A DNA stretch of 64,000 nt from Phocaeicola paurosaccharolyticus JCM 15092 (lineage in GTDB: Bacteria; Bacteroidota; Bacteroidia; Bacteroidales; Bacteroidaceae): contig NZ_BAJR01000002.1 in the NCBI RefSeq assembly GCF_000613805.1, forward strand, positions 176,864-240,863, read 5' to 3'. The first letter of the stretch is position 1. Each line of letters starts with the position of its first letter. Below the pieces are notes generated by a model that worked only from the letters and a program-made list of their open reading frames with translations, did no database searches and was not told the origin of the DNA. Shown here piece after piece: positions 1-7,631 of this stretch. The position numbers were made by a program, and so were the translations under genes.

Positions 1-67
1 AGGTAGCGGAGGAAGTTACTATTTCGATGATATGTGGGAGTTACTTCCATATGAACTTGAAGATTAA
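1..67 (+). CDS. 3' end of an unidentified gene (partial)
   Basis: The window opens inside this gene. Reading from base 2, 21 sense codons are followed by TAA at 65-67. The visible C-terminus is acidic and aromatic and ends in DDMWELLPYELED. The frame matches the compositional style of the region and is followed by a hairpin at 126-153, which supports a real gene end. There is too little sequence to name a family or function. Confidence 0.5.
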   Translation, partial: GSGGSYYFDDMWELLPYELED

Positions 68-125
68 TCTATTCTATTTTATTAATTATTAATGTTCCTT
101 TCATAAAGCAAAGGAACTTACAATG

Positions 126-153
126 AGAGGATGTCTCCAAAGGGGCATCCTCT
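126..153 (+). terminator. hairpin terminator after the first gene
   Basis: An 8-bp perfect stem (AGAGGATG paired with CATCCTCT) encloses a 12-base loop that can pair further (CC with GG). It lies 58 bases after the stop of the partial gene. Only a weak T-rich stretch follows, so termination is inferred from position and shape. Confidence 0.5.
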
Positions 154-182
154 AATTTGTTGTATGAAGGGCATGTTATACT

Positions 183-354
183 TTAGTGTTCTTTTGATAA
201 TTCAAACATTAAATCGCTTGAGAAGCGAATAAGGTTTCTTCTTACAGCTTCTTTTAATCGTTTGGTCTCACTTCCATAAAGCTCAGCCAAATCAAAGTCT
301 AACATAACCTTTTTACCTCTGATTTCATATATTTTATTCTATTTTCAAACTCAT
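183..354 (-). pseudogene. decayed ORF6N-domain gene
   Basis: On the minus strand the sequence reads [20 protein letters not shown] and then [15 protein letters not shown], ending in MFELSKEH and a stop at 183-185. This is the conserved core of the ORF6N domain, a small DNA-binding domain common in phage and mobile-element genes of Bacteroidetes. The likely original start (MSLKI, at 352-354) is out of frame with the core because about two bases are missing near 340, where the frame meets TAG. The protein also ends after about 40 core residues, whereas family members usually run past 150. I read it as a frameshifted and truncated relic of a mobile element or phage. A -7-like box at 415-422 faces it. 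Confidence 0.72.
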
Positions 355-710
355 TTTTTGAATTTTAGTTCAAGACCATGGCTCATATATTATATTTTAC
401 TATAAAATATTACGCAAAGATAATAGCTTATTTTTGAAGGTTTTTGTAAACAAAAAGGTCATAATATTTGATTGTTTAGTGACATAAAGTTGTTTTATGT
501 AATGGGTTTTACGGCGCTATTTTATTGATTATTGGTTAAGGCTAACATTTTTCTATAATCCTAAATCTTATGTTATTTATGGTTAATGCATTGTATTTAT
601 ATGGCCACTTTTTTGCGATTTTATAGGCATTTACTGATTTTTGTCGCGAGTAATTCATAAATGCTCTATGTAAGGTATTGGTTTCGTATTATTAATTAAT
701 AATTATTGTT
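355..710. other. AT-rich intergenic region
   Basis: No coding frame of note is visible. The stretch holds a minus-strand TATCTTTG box (415-422) facing the ORF6N relic and a plus-strand TATTTTTG box (429-436) facing the lipoprotein gene, but neither has a well-placed -33 element. The 5' region of the lipoprotein gene (about 640-710) is nearly pure A/T. Confidence 0.4.
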
Positions 711-1523
711 ATGAAAAAGTTATTTAGTATTATTCCCTTTTTAGGATTGGTTACACTACTCTTCACATCTTGTGGAAGTGATTTGAATGACAATAACGCA
801 AATGGTAAGTCTCAAGTTGGATTTTATCTGACAGATGCTCCTATAGTAAAAGGATATAAAGCAGTAAACATTGATGTGAAATCCATTAGTTTTTCAACGG
901 ATTCTATACATTGGGTTAATTTACCTATTGCAGGAAAAGTTGTAGAAATCACTAAATTTGCAAATGGTAAAGATTCTCTACTCTCCAATATAGTTCTTGA
1001 TGCAGGAGTTAAGGTTACACAGATACGTTTGCTATTAGGCATAAACAACACAATTGTACTTAATGATGGAACAGTTAAACCATTGATAGTACCAAGTGGA
1101 TATACTTCCGGATTGAAATTAAATGTACAGTCTGTACCTTCACTGACAAGTGGATATAAGGTTCTCATTGACTTTGATGCAGCAAGATCTATTGTTGCAA
1201 GAGGTAACGGATCATATTCACTTAAACCGGTTATTAGGTCTTATATTCAGGCTAACACATCATTCATTGATGGTTATTTGTCACCTGCTAAGGAGGCTGT
1301 TCGTGTGTTCACAATTAATACTGCCGGTGATACCATCTCAACAGTTTCGGATACACTAAAAAACAACTATTTTAGAGTTAGTGGATTATTTAGTGCTAAC
1401 TATAAAATTCAGGGTCAGAAAATTAATACAGGTGAGATTGTTACAATAAAAGATAATGTCTCTGTAATAGGCGGCACTGATATACATTTATCAACTGCTG
1501 AACAGCCTTTATTGGTTCCTTAA
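711..1523 (+). CDS. DUF4382 lipoprotein
   Basis: A 270-residue exported lipoprotein. A hydrophobic signal (MKKLFSIIPFLGLVTLL) ends at the lipobox TSC, so Cys21 would be lipidated and the protein anchored to the outer or inner membrane. The mature part starts with a DUF4382 domain: the signature FYLTDAP near residue 38, then a beta-rich segment with TQIRLLLGINN near 103 and SGLKLNVQS near 133. A C-terminal domain of about 80 residues looks like a carboxypeptidase-regulatory-type beta-sandwich (DGYLSP...VSGLFSANYKI), which is inference. The molecular role of DUF4382 is unknown. It stands alone, with a terminator behind it and an AT-rich region in front. Confidence 0.85.
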   Translation: MKKLFSIIPFLGLVTLLFTSCGSDLNDNNANGKSQVGFYLTDAPIVKGYKAVNIDVKSISFSTDSIHWVNLPIAGKVVEITKFANGKDSLLSNIVLDAGVKVTQIRLLLGINNTIVLNDGTVKPLIVPSGYTSGLKLNVQSVPSLTSGYKVLIDFDAARSIVARGNGSYSLKPVIRSYIQANTSFIDGYLSPAKEAVRVFTINTAGDTISTVSDTLKNNYFRVSGLFSANYKIQGQKINTGEIVTIKDNVSVIGGTDIHLSTAEQPLLVP

Positions 1524-1576
1524 ACAGATAGTGAGATGATTTAGATAGCGCTTTAGCGCATATGAAATATAAAATT

Positions 1577-1617
1577 AAAACCAGCCTCTTTATTGTAAAT
1601 AAAAGAGACTGGTTTTT
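1577..1617. terminator. bidirectional hairpin terminator
   Basis: The stem CCAG-CTCTTTTA is interrupted by one mismatch and closes on 1581-1612. It is preceded by AAAA and followed by TTTTT, so it can serve the lipoprotein gene on the plus strand and the acetyltransferase gene on the minus strand, which converge here. Confidence 0.75.
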
Positions 1618-1703
1618 GTGTAATATGTCTTGGCACTAAGAGCTAATGAGATATGCTAAAATCTTTTCCCTAAGTAAATAATACTTGTGATACTCTATTA
1701 TTA

Positions 1704-2195
1704 TCAGATGTCGGTCTCTTTTTGGAATGATACTCTAGGCGTTCCATCGGCAACATAAATTATACCACATCTTTTAAAGCCATAGTCAATAAGTAGATTC
1801 TGCATTTTGCTGTTTACCTCATGGGTGTCTATTCTTATATTGTTACATCTGTTAAAACACCAATCTAGGGAACTCTTTGCCACTCCCGGGTAGCTTCCAT
1901 CAGAAGCGAGTCTATGTACTACTGCATATGGGTGCTCATTAATCCAGTTTCCACCATCTATATAGTTGTATGTTGGGTCATTCCCTATGATGAAACAGAA
2001 GGTGCCTATGCTCTTTTCGCCTTCAATGCATATGTAGCAGTGCTTATTCTCAATCTCACTTCTTATAAGTTCCTCAGAAGGATAGCCATTTACCCATTGA
2101 ATCATATTGCCATTTTTACGCATATAATCTCTTGCTGATGAGAATAGTTTCATCAGTTCCGGAATATCTTTATAGGTTGCTTCTCTTATATCCAT
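1704..2195 (-). CDS. GNAT-family N-acetyltransferase
   Basis: A 163-residue soluble protein of the GNAT fold, beginning MDIREATYKDIPELMKLF, the usual first strand and helix of this family. The acetyl-CoA region is recognisable around VVHRLASDGSYPGVAKSSL, with the C-terminal strand LLIDYGFKRCG. The substrate cannot be predicted. An ATG eight codons further upstream (2219) lies inside the probable -7 promoter box TATATTTG at 2219-2226, so it could not be in the message. The start at 2195 is therefore preferred and also matches family N-termini. The gene is divergent from the methyltransferase-like gene. Confidence 0.85.
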   Translation of the reverse strand: MDIREATYKDIPELMKLFSSARDYMRKNGNMIQWVNGYPSEELIRSEIENKHCYICIEGEKSIGTFCFIIGNDPTYNYIDGGNWINEHPYAVVHRLASDGSYPGVAKSSLDWCFNRCNNIRIDTHEVNSKMQNLLIDYGFKRCGIIYVADGTPRVSFQKETDI

Positions 2196-2218
2196 ACGGC
2201 ATCTTTCTTTATATAGCA

Positions 2219-2226
2219 CAAATATA
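2219..2226 (-). promoter_or_regulatory. -7 promoter box for the acetyltransferase gene
   Basis: TATATTTG on the minus strand matches the Bacteroidetes -7 consensus TAnnTTTG. Transcription would begin near 2212, leaving a short leader before the ATG at 2195. No clear -33 TTTG is visible. The box excludes the upstream in-frame ATG. Confidence 0.55.
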
Positions 2227-2273
2227 AAGCTAATTTTATTATGATTATATCTTATGCATTATTGATGTTTTGT

Positions 2274-2281
2274 TACATTTG
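2274..2281 (+). promoter_or_regulatory. -7 promoter box for the methyltransferase-like gene
   Basis: TACATTTG matches TAnnTTTG. Transcription would begin near 2288, so an in-frame ATG at 2241 lies upstream of the message and the ATG at 2316 must be the start. The -33 element is not clear. Together with the box at 2219-2226 it forms a divergent promoter pair. Confidence 0.55.
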
Positions 2282-2315
2282 TAGTATAGTCATTGAAGAC
2301 AATAGGAAACATAAA

Positions 2316-2939
2316 ATGATAACATTTACAAGAAGATTATATAATTGGTGCAGACGTTTTCGTCATCGTTGTGGGTATGGAGTTCATTCTCCATCTGATT
2401 TTTTTCTTATAACATCAGTTATTTACGAGAACTATTCATATTATGCATACAAGGAACTTCAGAAAGGAGTATGCTGTAAAAGCAACAGGTATCGTACCAA
2501 AGTTTACAGATTACTCTTCAGACTTATAAACTATTATACTCCTGAGTCTGTTATAGATATAGCTTGTGATGGTGGAATAAGTATGTCGTATATGAAGGCT
2601 GCTTCGAAGAAGCTTACCTTCTACTCATTAAGTGATGCGAAAGATGATGAGGTTGTCAAAAAATTAGATCAACTGTTGGATGAGATGGATAAGATTGATT
2701 GTCTTCATATAGGCTTTACTCCATATTATAAAGATATCTTCGATAAGGCGATAGACCATGTTAATGATAAGAGTATTATTATAGTATGCAATCCATATTC
2801 ATCTGATAAAAAGAGAGAATGGTGGAACAATCTGCAGAGAGATAACAGGGTTGTATTGACATTCGACCTTTACGATATTGGCATTATTCTTTTTCCAAAA
2901 GATAGATATAAACAGAATTATATAGTTAACTTCTTATGA
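2316..2939 (+). CDS. SAM-methyltransferase-like protein
   Basis: A 207-residue protein starting [15 protein letters not shown]. The segment [20 protein letters not shown] is typical of a Bacteroidetes protein group that resembles class I methyltransferases. [16 protein letters not shown] (around residue 95) corresponds to the glycine-rich SAM-binding loop, although it is a weak version of the GxGxG pattern. The substrate is unknown. The start follows from the promoter at 2274-2281. The stop is 7 bases before the corrinoid adenosyltransferase gene, so the two are probably co-transcribed. Confidence 0.7.
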   Translation: MITFTRRLYNWCRRFRHRCGYGVHSPSDFFLITSVIYENYSYYAYKELQKGVCCKSNRYRTKVYRLLFRLINYYTPESVIDIACDGGISMSYMKAASKKLTFYSLSDAKDDEVVKKLDQLLDEMDKIDCLHIGFTPYYKDIFDKAIDHVNDKSIIIVCNPYSSDKKREWWNNLQRDNRVVLTFDLYDIGIILFPKDRYKQNYIVNFL

Positions 2940-2946
2940 TAAGATT

Positions 2947-3510
2947 ATGAAAAAAAGTGACATTTATACTAGAAAAGGAGATAGCGGCTCTACATCATTA
3001 GTTGGTGGAGTAAGAGTTCCTAAAACTCATGTACGTCTTGAAGCCTATGGTACTGTGGATGAGCTGAATTCTCATCTAGGTCTGCTTGAAACTTATTTAA
3101 CAGAAGATAGAGACAAGGATTTAGTCCTGTTTATCCAGCATAAGCTCTTCTCTATAGGATCATATCTAGCAACTGACCCTGATCAGACAGAATATAAACC
3201 GCAGTCAAAGCTTTTTGCTGAGGATATAGTGAGGCTGGAAAATGAAATTGATGCGATTGATGAGACCCTTCCTAAGATGACAGCATTTATAATACCTGGT
3301 GGATGTCGTGCCTCTGCTCAGGCTCATGTATGCAGAACAGTCTGTAGACGTGCTGAGAGACGTATTTGGGTACTGAAATCTGATCAGGATATTGATGAAC
3401 TTATAACTACTTTTATTAATAGATTGTCTGATTATCTATTTATTTTATCAAGGAGATTAAATTTATTAACAAATAGAAGTGAAGTTTTTTGGAATAAAAG
3501 TTGCAAATGA
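2947..3510 (+). CDS. corrinoid adenosyltransferase, PduO type
   Basis: A 187-residue enzyme that transfers the adenosyl group of ATP to cob(I)alamin, yielding adenosylcobalamin. The N-terminus [16 protein letters not shown] is the ATP-binding motif of the PduO/MMAB family. The helix-bundle core is present with [13 protein letters not shown], the conserved arginine helix [11 protein letters not shown] and [14 protein letters not shown] near the end. The length is normal for the family. It forms a pair with the upstream methyltransferase-like gene (7-base gap). It would serve B12-dependent enzymes such as methylmalonyl-CoA mutase, which are encoded elsewhere. Confidence 0.93.
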   Translation: MKKSDIYTRKGDSGSTSLVGGVRVPKTHVRLEAYGTVDELNSHLGLLETYLTEDRDKDLVLFIQHKLFSIGSYLATDPDQTEYKPQSKLFAEDIVRLENEIDAIDETLPKMTAFIIPGGCRASAQAHVCRTVCRRAERRIWVLKSDQDIDELITTFINRLSDYLFILSRRLNLLTNRSEVFWNKSCK

Positions 3511-3530
3511 CAAAAAATAATATACTTTTG
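3501..3530 (+). promoter_or_regulatory. promoter of the DUF2795 gene
   Basis: TTG at 3501-3503, 19 bases of spacer and TACTTTTG at 3523-3530 fit the Bacteroidetes promoter pattern. The -33 part overlaps the last codons of the upstream gene. The gene start is at 3578. Confidence 0.65.
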
Positions 3531-3577
3531 CGGCAAATAAAAAAATCATATTATTTTAATACTAAAACGGGAATACT

Positions 3578-3799
3578 ATGTATTGGACATTAGAATTGGC
3601 CTCAAAATTAGAAGATGCTCCATGGCCTGCTACAAAAGATGAGCTAATTGATTATGCAATGCGTTCTGGCGCACCTCTTGAAGTTATCGAAAATTTGCAG
3701 GAGATGGAGGATGAAGGTGAAATATATGAGAGTATAGAGGATATTTGGCCTGATTACCCAAGCAAAGAAGATTTCTTCTTTAACGAAGAGGAATATTAA
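3578..3799 (+). CDS. DUF2795 family protein
   Basis: A 73-residue acidic protein. Its sequence (WTLELASKLEDAPWPATKDE, then LIDYAMRSGAPLEVIENLQ) matches the DUF2795 family, a small helical domain conserved in Bacteroidetes and relatives, of unknown function. The C-terminal third is strongly acidic (EDEGEIYESIEDIWPDYPS). The gene has its own promoter and terminator, so it is a single-gene transcript. Confidence 0.88.
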   Translation: MYWTLELASKLEDAPWPATKDELIDYAMRSGAPLEVIENLQEMEDEGEIYESIEDIWPDYPSKEDFFFNEEEY

Positions 3800-3834
3800 T
3801 TGAATTTAATTATTCTAACTATATCTTTATATAC

Positions 3835-3864
3835 AAAACCTGACTCTTTTTGTCGGGTTTTTTT
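3835..3864 (+). terminator. terminator of the DUF2795 gene
   Basis: The stem AAACCTGAC/GTCGGGTTT, with one G-T pair, is followed by a run of seven T. It is a standard intrinsic terminator. Confidence 0.8.
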
Positions 3865-4001
3865 GTTATGACAAGCGGGCAAACAATTATTGCATAACAT
3901 TGTTATAGTTTAAATTAGGTTTGACTTAATATTAGTTTATCTATACTATTCATTCCGCTTTTTGTCTTTTTTTATTGTAAAATTCACTAAAATTGAAAGT
4001 C

Positions 4002-4577
4002 ATGAAAAAGTTTGTGTTATTTTTTGCTCTTGTAGCTATGCTATTTATAAGCGTACCGGCAAATGCACAATTAAAATTCGGTGTAAAGGGAGGTTTGAAT
4101 ATCTCTAAATTGAATATCTCTGAAAGCGCATTATCTACAGATAATAGAACAGGATGGTTTATCGGGCCTATGGCTGAGTTTACAATTCCTATCGTTGGAT
4201 TGGGTGTAGATGCTGCTGCTCTCTATTCGCAGTCTAAATTATCTGCTGATGGATCTGATGCAACACTAAAGAGCATTGAGGTTCCAGTTAACTTAAAAAT
4301 GTCTTTCGGATTGGGTAGCACACTTGGAGCATATATTGCAGCAGGTCCTCAGTTCGGATTTAACATAGGCGACAAATGGGATTCAATCTTACACCTGAAG
4401 AAGAATACTACAACATTCAATGTAGGTGCAGGTGTGAAACTGATAAATCATATCCAAGCCGGAGTAAACTACAATTTTGCACTAGGCAACACAGCAACTA
4501 TTAAGGATACTCTTCATAATATAGATTTTGATGCAAAAAATAATACTTGGCAAGTTTCCTTGGCATACATCTTCTAA
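4002..4577 (+). CDS. outer-membrane beta-barrel protein
   Basis: A 191-residue exported protein. The signal peptide MKKFVLFFALVAMLFISVP-ANA is followed by a cleavage site before Q. The mature part opens with LKFGVKGGLNISKLN, the first strand typical of porin-family OMP beta-barrels in Bacteroidetes, shows alternating hydrophobic strands and ends in WQVSLAYIF, a terminal aromatic that suits barrel assembly. An eight-stranded barrel is likely. The start is the ATG at 4002; an in-frame TTG at 3993 is not needed. The ligand or role is unknown. Confidence 0.88.
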   Translation: MKKFVLFFALVAMLFISVPANAQLKFGVKGGLNISKLNISESALSTDNRTGWFIGPMAEFTIPIVGLGVDAAALYSQSKLSADGSDATLKSIEVPVNLKMSFGLGSTLGAYIAAGPQFGFNIGDKWDSILHLKKNTTTFNVGAGVKLINHIQAGVNYNFALGNTATIKDTLHNIDFDAKNNTWQVSLAYIF

Positions 4578-4579
4578 AT

Positions 4580-4587
4580 TATATTTG
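4580..4587 (+). promoter_or_regulatory. priA: -7 promoter box before priA
   Basis: TATATTTG is a full match to TAnnTTTG, 12 bases before the priA ATG, so the leader would be very short. A TTG at 4560-4562 lies 17 bases upstream, slightly closer than the usual 19. Confidence 0.45.
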
Positions 4588-4599
4588 TAATTTAGCGGC

Positions 4600-7062
4600 A
4601 TGAAAAAGTATGTCGATGTAATATTGCCGCTTCCTTTATCAAACCTATATACATATTCCCTTGCTGAAGAGATGCAAGAGGATGTGGATGTAGGTTTTCG
4701 TGTTGTTGTACCTTTCGGTAAAAAGAAATATTATACTGCTATTGTAGCAAAGGTACATTATGACAAGCCACAGGAATATGAAGTGAAAGAGGTGAGTGAG
4801 GTACTCGACAATCATCCTATCATTCTTGCCGATCAGCTGGAACTGTGGAGATGGATAGCATCATATTATCTTTGTACTCTTGGTGATGTATATAAGGCTG
4901 CTATACCATCAGGACTCAAGATTGAGAGCGAGACTGTAATAGTATATAATAAAGAGTTTGAAGCATCATCCCCTCTATCTGATAAAGAGCAGAAGGTACT
5001 CGATATACTTGAAAATGATAATGAGCTATGTATCAATCTGCTTGAGAAATATAGTGGCATAAAAAATATCCTTAGGATAGTAAATCACCTGCTCGATAAA
5101 GAGGCTGTTTTTATAAAAGAGGAGTTAAAGAACAACTACAAACCAAAAGTAGAGGCTCGTGTACGTCTTGTGGATAACACTCTTGATGAAGATAGATTGA
5201 ATGCCATTTTTGATTCATTGAGCAGAGCCCAGAAACAGCAGGCAATGCTGATGAAATTCATTGAACTTTCACAATGGTTCTCCGACAAGAATCTTCAAAA
5301 GGAGGTCTCAAAAGCTGAACTTATTCAGAAGAGCGGATTCTCGGCTGCTATATTTAGAGAACTGGAGAAGAAGAATATTCTTGAGACCTATTTCCATGAG
5401 ATAGGAAGAATATCCGATTCAAAGATAGAACTTTCTGAGGTGAACACTCTGAATGATTTTCAGGTTTATGCCTACAACTCCATTATTGATAGTTTCAATA
5501 AAAGAGATGTGTGCCTTCTGCATGGGGTAACATCAAGTGGTAAAACAGAAATTTATATTAATCTTATACATAAAGTACTCCAAGCCGGTAAACAGGTCCT
5601 GTATCTGCTTCCAGAAATAGCTCTTACTACACAGATAACAGAACGTCTCAAAAAAGTGTTCGGAGACAGACTTGGCATATACCACTCTAAGTTTTCGGAT
5701 GCAGAGAGGGTAGAAATATGGCAGAAACAACTTACAGAAAAGCAATATGATGTTATCTTGGGTGTGAGATCTTCAATTTTTCTGCCGTTTACAAATCTGG
5801 GACTTGTGATTATAGATGAGGAACATGAGAATTCCTATAAACAGCAAGATCCTGCTCCAAGATATCATGCCAGAAGTGCAGCAATAATGCTTGCTTCACG
5901 ATTTCAATCAAAAGTATTGCTCGGAACAGCTACACCAAGTGTGGAGAGTTATTACAATGCTCTTACCGGCAAGTATGCACTTGTAGAACTTAATGAGAGA
6001 TATAAAGATCTTGAGTTGCCTCACATAGAGCTGGTAGACATAAAAGAGCTTGCGCGCAAAAAGATGATGACAGGACCATTCTCGCCGATACTAATCAAAA
6101 ATATTCGAGAAGCTCTGGAGAGGAAAGAGCAAGTTATACTCTTTCAGAACAGACGTGGCTTTGCTCCAATAATAGAGTGCAGCGTATGCGGTTGGGTGCC
6201 AAAATGCAAGAACTGTGATGTGAGCCTTACTTATCATAAAAACCGGAGTATGCTTACATGTCACTATTGTGGATACACCTATCAAATGCCTACTGTATGT
6301 CCTGCTTGTGGAAATGTGGACCTTAAGAACAGGGGATATGGAACAGAGAGGATAGAGGATGATGTAGAGAAGCTATTCCCAGAAGCTAAGGTGGCAAGGA
6401 TGGACCTCGACACTACACGTACACGTAATTCTTATGAAAATATCATATCTGACTTTGAGAATGGCAATATAGATATACTTATTGGTACACAGATGATATC
6501 TAAAGGCCTTGATTTTGATAATGTTAGCATAGTAGGTATACTAAATGCCGATAATCTTCTTAACTATCCCGATTTCAGAAGTTATGAAAGAGCATTCCAG
6601 CTTATGGCTCAGGTTGCAGGAAGGGCAGGAAGAAAATATAAGAGAGGACTTGTTATATTGCAGACCAAGTCAGCAGAAGTGCCTGTTATTTCTCAGGTAA
6701 TCAACAACGATTACCAAGGAATGTATAATGATCAGATTGAAGAGAGGGAGGCATTTAAATATCCACCGTTTTATAAACTGATATGTGTTTATGTGAAACA
6801 TCGTAATGAAGATGTTACCGTAAGAGCTGCAGAAACTATAGCCGGAATATTACGTACAGGACTTGGAAACAGGATACTTGGGCCCGATAAGCCTGCTGTG
6901 GCTAGGGTACAGAATCTATTTATTCGCAAAATTCTTTTAAAGATAGATAATCGCATATCTATTGCCAAGGTACGTGATTACTTGGTCTCTGTACAGAAAA
7001 GCATTGTTGCAGATGAGGCTTTCAGATCGGTAACGATATATTATGATGTTGATCCAATGTAA
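4600..7062 (+). CDS. priA: primosomal protein N' (replication restart helicase PriA)
   Basis: An 820-residue 3'-5' DNA helicase that reloads the replisome at stalled forks. The N-terminal DNA-binding domain begins KKYVDVILPLPLSNLYTYSL. The helicase has Walker A HGVTSSGKTE (about residues 308-317), the DEEH box (about 405-408) and motif VI region QVAGRAGR. Between motifs III and V lies the zinc-binding insert with eight cysteines, starting CSVCGW at about 527 and ending VCPACGN. All catalytic motifs look intact and the length is normal. It is 12 bases upstream of the phosphatase gene, so the two may share a message. Confidence 0.97.
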   Translation: MKKYVDVILPLPLSNLYTYSLAEEMQEDVDVGFRVVVPFGKKKYYTAIVAKVHYDKPQEYEVKEVSEVLDNHPIILADQLELWRWIASYYLCTLGDVYKAAIPSGLKIESETVIVYNKEFEASSPLSDKEQKVLDILENDNELCINLLEKYSGIKNILRIVNHLLDKEAVFIKEELKNNYKPKVEARVRLVDNTLDEDRLNAIFDSLSRAQKQQAMLMKFIELSQWFSDKNLQKEVSKAELIQKSGFSAAIFRELEKKNILETYFHEIGRISDSKIELSEVNTLNDFQVYAYNSIIDSFNKRDVCLLHGVTSSGKTEIYINLIHKVLQAGKQVLYLLPEIALTTQITERLKKVFGDRLGIYHSKFSDAERVEIWQKQLTEKQYDVILGVRSSIFLPFTNLGLVIIDEEHENSYKQQDPAPRYHARSAAIMLASRFQSKVLLGTATPSVESYYNALTGKYALVELNERYKDLELPHIELVDIKELARKKMMTGPFSPILIKNIREALERKEQVILFQNRRGFAPIIECSVCGWVPKCKNCDVSLTYHKNRSMLTCHYCGYTYQMPTVCPACGNVDLKNRGYGTERIEDDVEKLFPEAKVARMDLDTTRTRNSYENIISDFENGNIDILIGTQMISKGLDFDNVSIVGILNADNLLNYPDFRSYERAFQLMAQVAGRAGRKYKRGLVILQTKSAEVPVISQVINNDYQGMYNDQIEEREAFKYPPFYKLICVYVKHRNEDVTVRAAETIAGILRTGLGNRILGPDKPAVARVQNLFIRKILLKIDNRISIAKVRDYLVSVQKSIVADEAFRSVTIYYDVDPM

Positions 7063-7074
7063 GAATTTTAGATA

Positions 7075-7542
7075 ATGAAAAAGATATTATTTGTCTGTTT
7101 AGGAAATATATGTCGTTCTTGTACTGCAGAAGAGGTGTTTAGAGTGCTTGCTGAAAAAGAGGGACATAGTGATCTTATTATTGACTCTGCAGGTATTCTG
7201 AGTTACCATCGTGGAGAACTGCCTGATCCTAGAATGCGGATGCATGCCTCAAGTAGAGGGTATAATCTTACACATAAGTCTCGTCCTATAGTGACAGACG
7301 ATTTCTTTGAATTTGATATGATTATCGGTATGGATGATAGTAATATTGATAGACTAAAAGAGAAGGCGCCCGATGTAAAAACTCAGGATAAGATATTCAG
7401 GATGACTGATTTCTGTATAGATAAAGTTGTTGATTATGTTCCCGACCCATATTATGGAGGAGCACAAGGTTTCGAAAATGTAATAGATATCCTAGAAGAC
7501 TCATGTAAGGGACTTCTAGAAAAAATAACTCGGAATAGATGA
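7075..7542 (+). CDS. low-molecular-weight protein-tyrosine phosphatase
   Basis: A 155-residue cytosolic phosphatase. The P-loop CLGNICRS (Cys8 to Ser15) contains the nucleophile Cys8 and Arg14, and the general-acid aspartate sits in PDPYYGG (Asp124). The residue after the P-loop is Cys16, where most homologues have proline; this should not stop catalysis. The substrate is unknown; relatives act on tyrosine kinases of capsule export or on small phosphoesters. It follows priA by 12 bases. Confidence 0.93.
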   Translation: MKKILFVCLGNICRSCTAEEVFRVLAEKEGHSDLIIDSAGILSYHRGELPDPRMRMHASSRGYNLTHKSRPIVTDDFFEFDMIIGMDDSNIDRLKEKAPDVKTQDKIFRMTDFCIDKVVDYVPDPYYGGAQGFENVIDILEDSCKGLLEKITRNR

Positions 7543-7543
7543 T

Positions 7544-7592
7544 TTGAAGTGCACCCCAAAGTTTGGACAAGAAACTTTGGGGTGCACTTCAA
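7544..7592. repeat. 21-bp perfect inverted repeat (hairpin) between convergent genes
   Basis: The arms at 7544-7564 and 7572-7592 are perfect reverse complements around the 7-base loop GGACAAG. No T-run follows. It could act as a bidirectional terminator for the phosphatase and beta-galactosidase genes. The arm AAGTGCACCCCAAAGTTTGG also resembles the terminal repeats of IS3-family insertion sequences, so it may be a relic or miniature element. The IS link is from memory. Confidence 0.75.
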
Positions 7593-7631
7593 TAAATGGT
7601 ATTAGTCTCATTAATTAGCTCAGGATGATTT

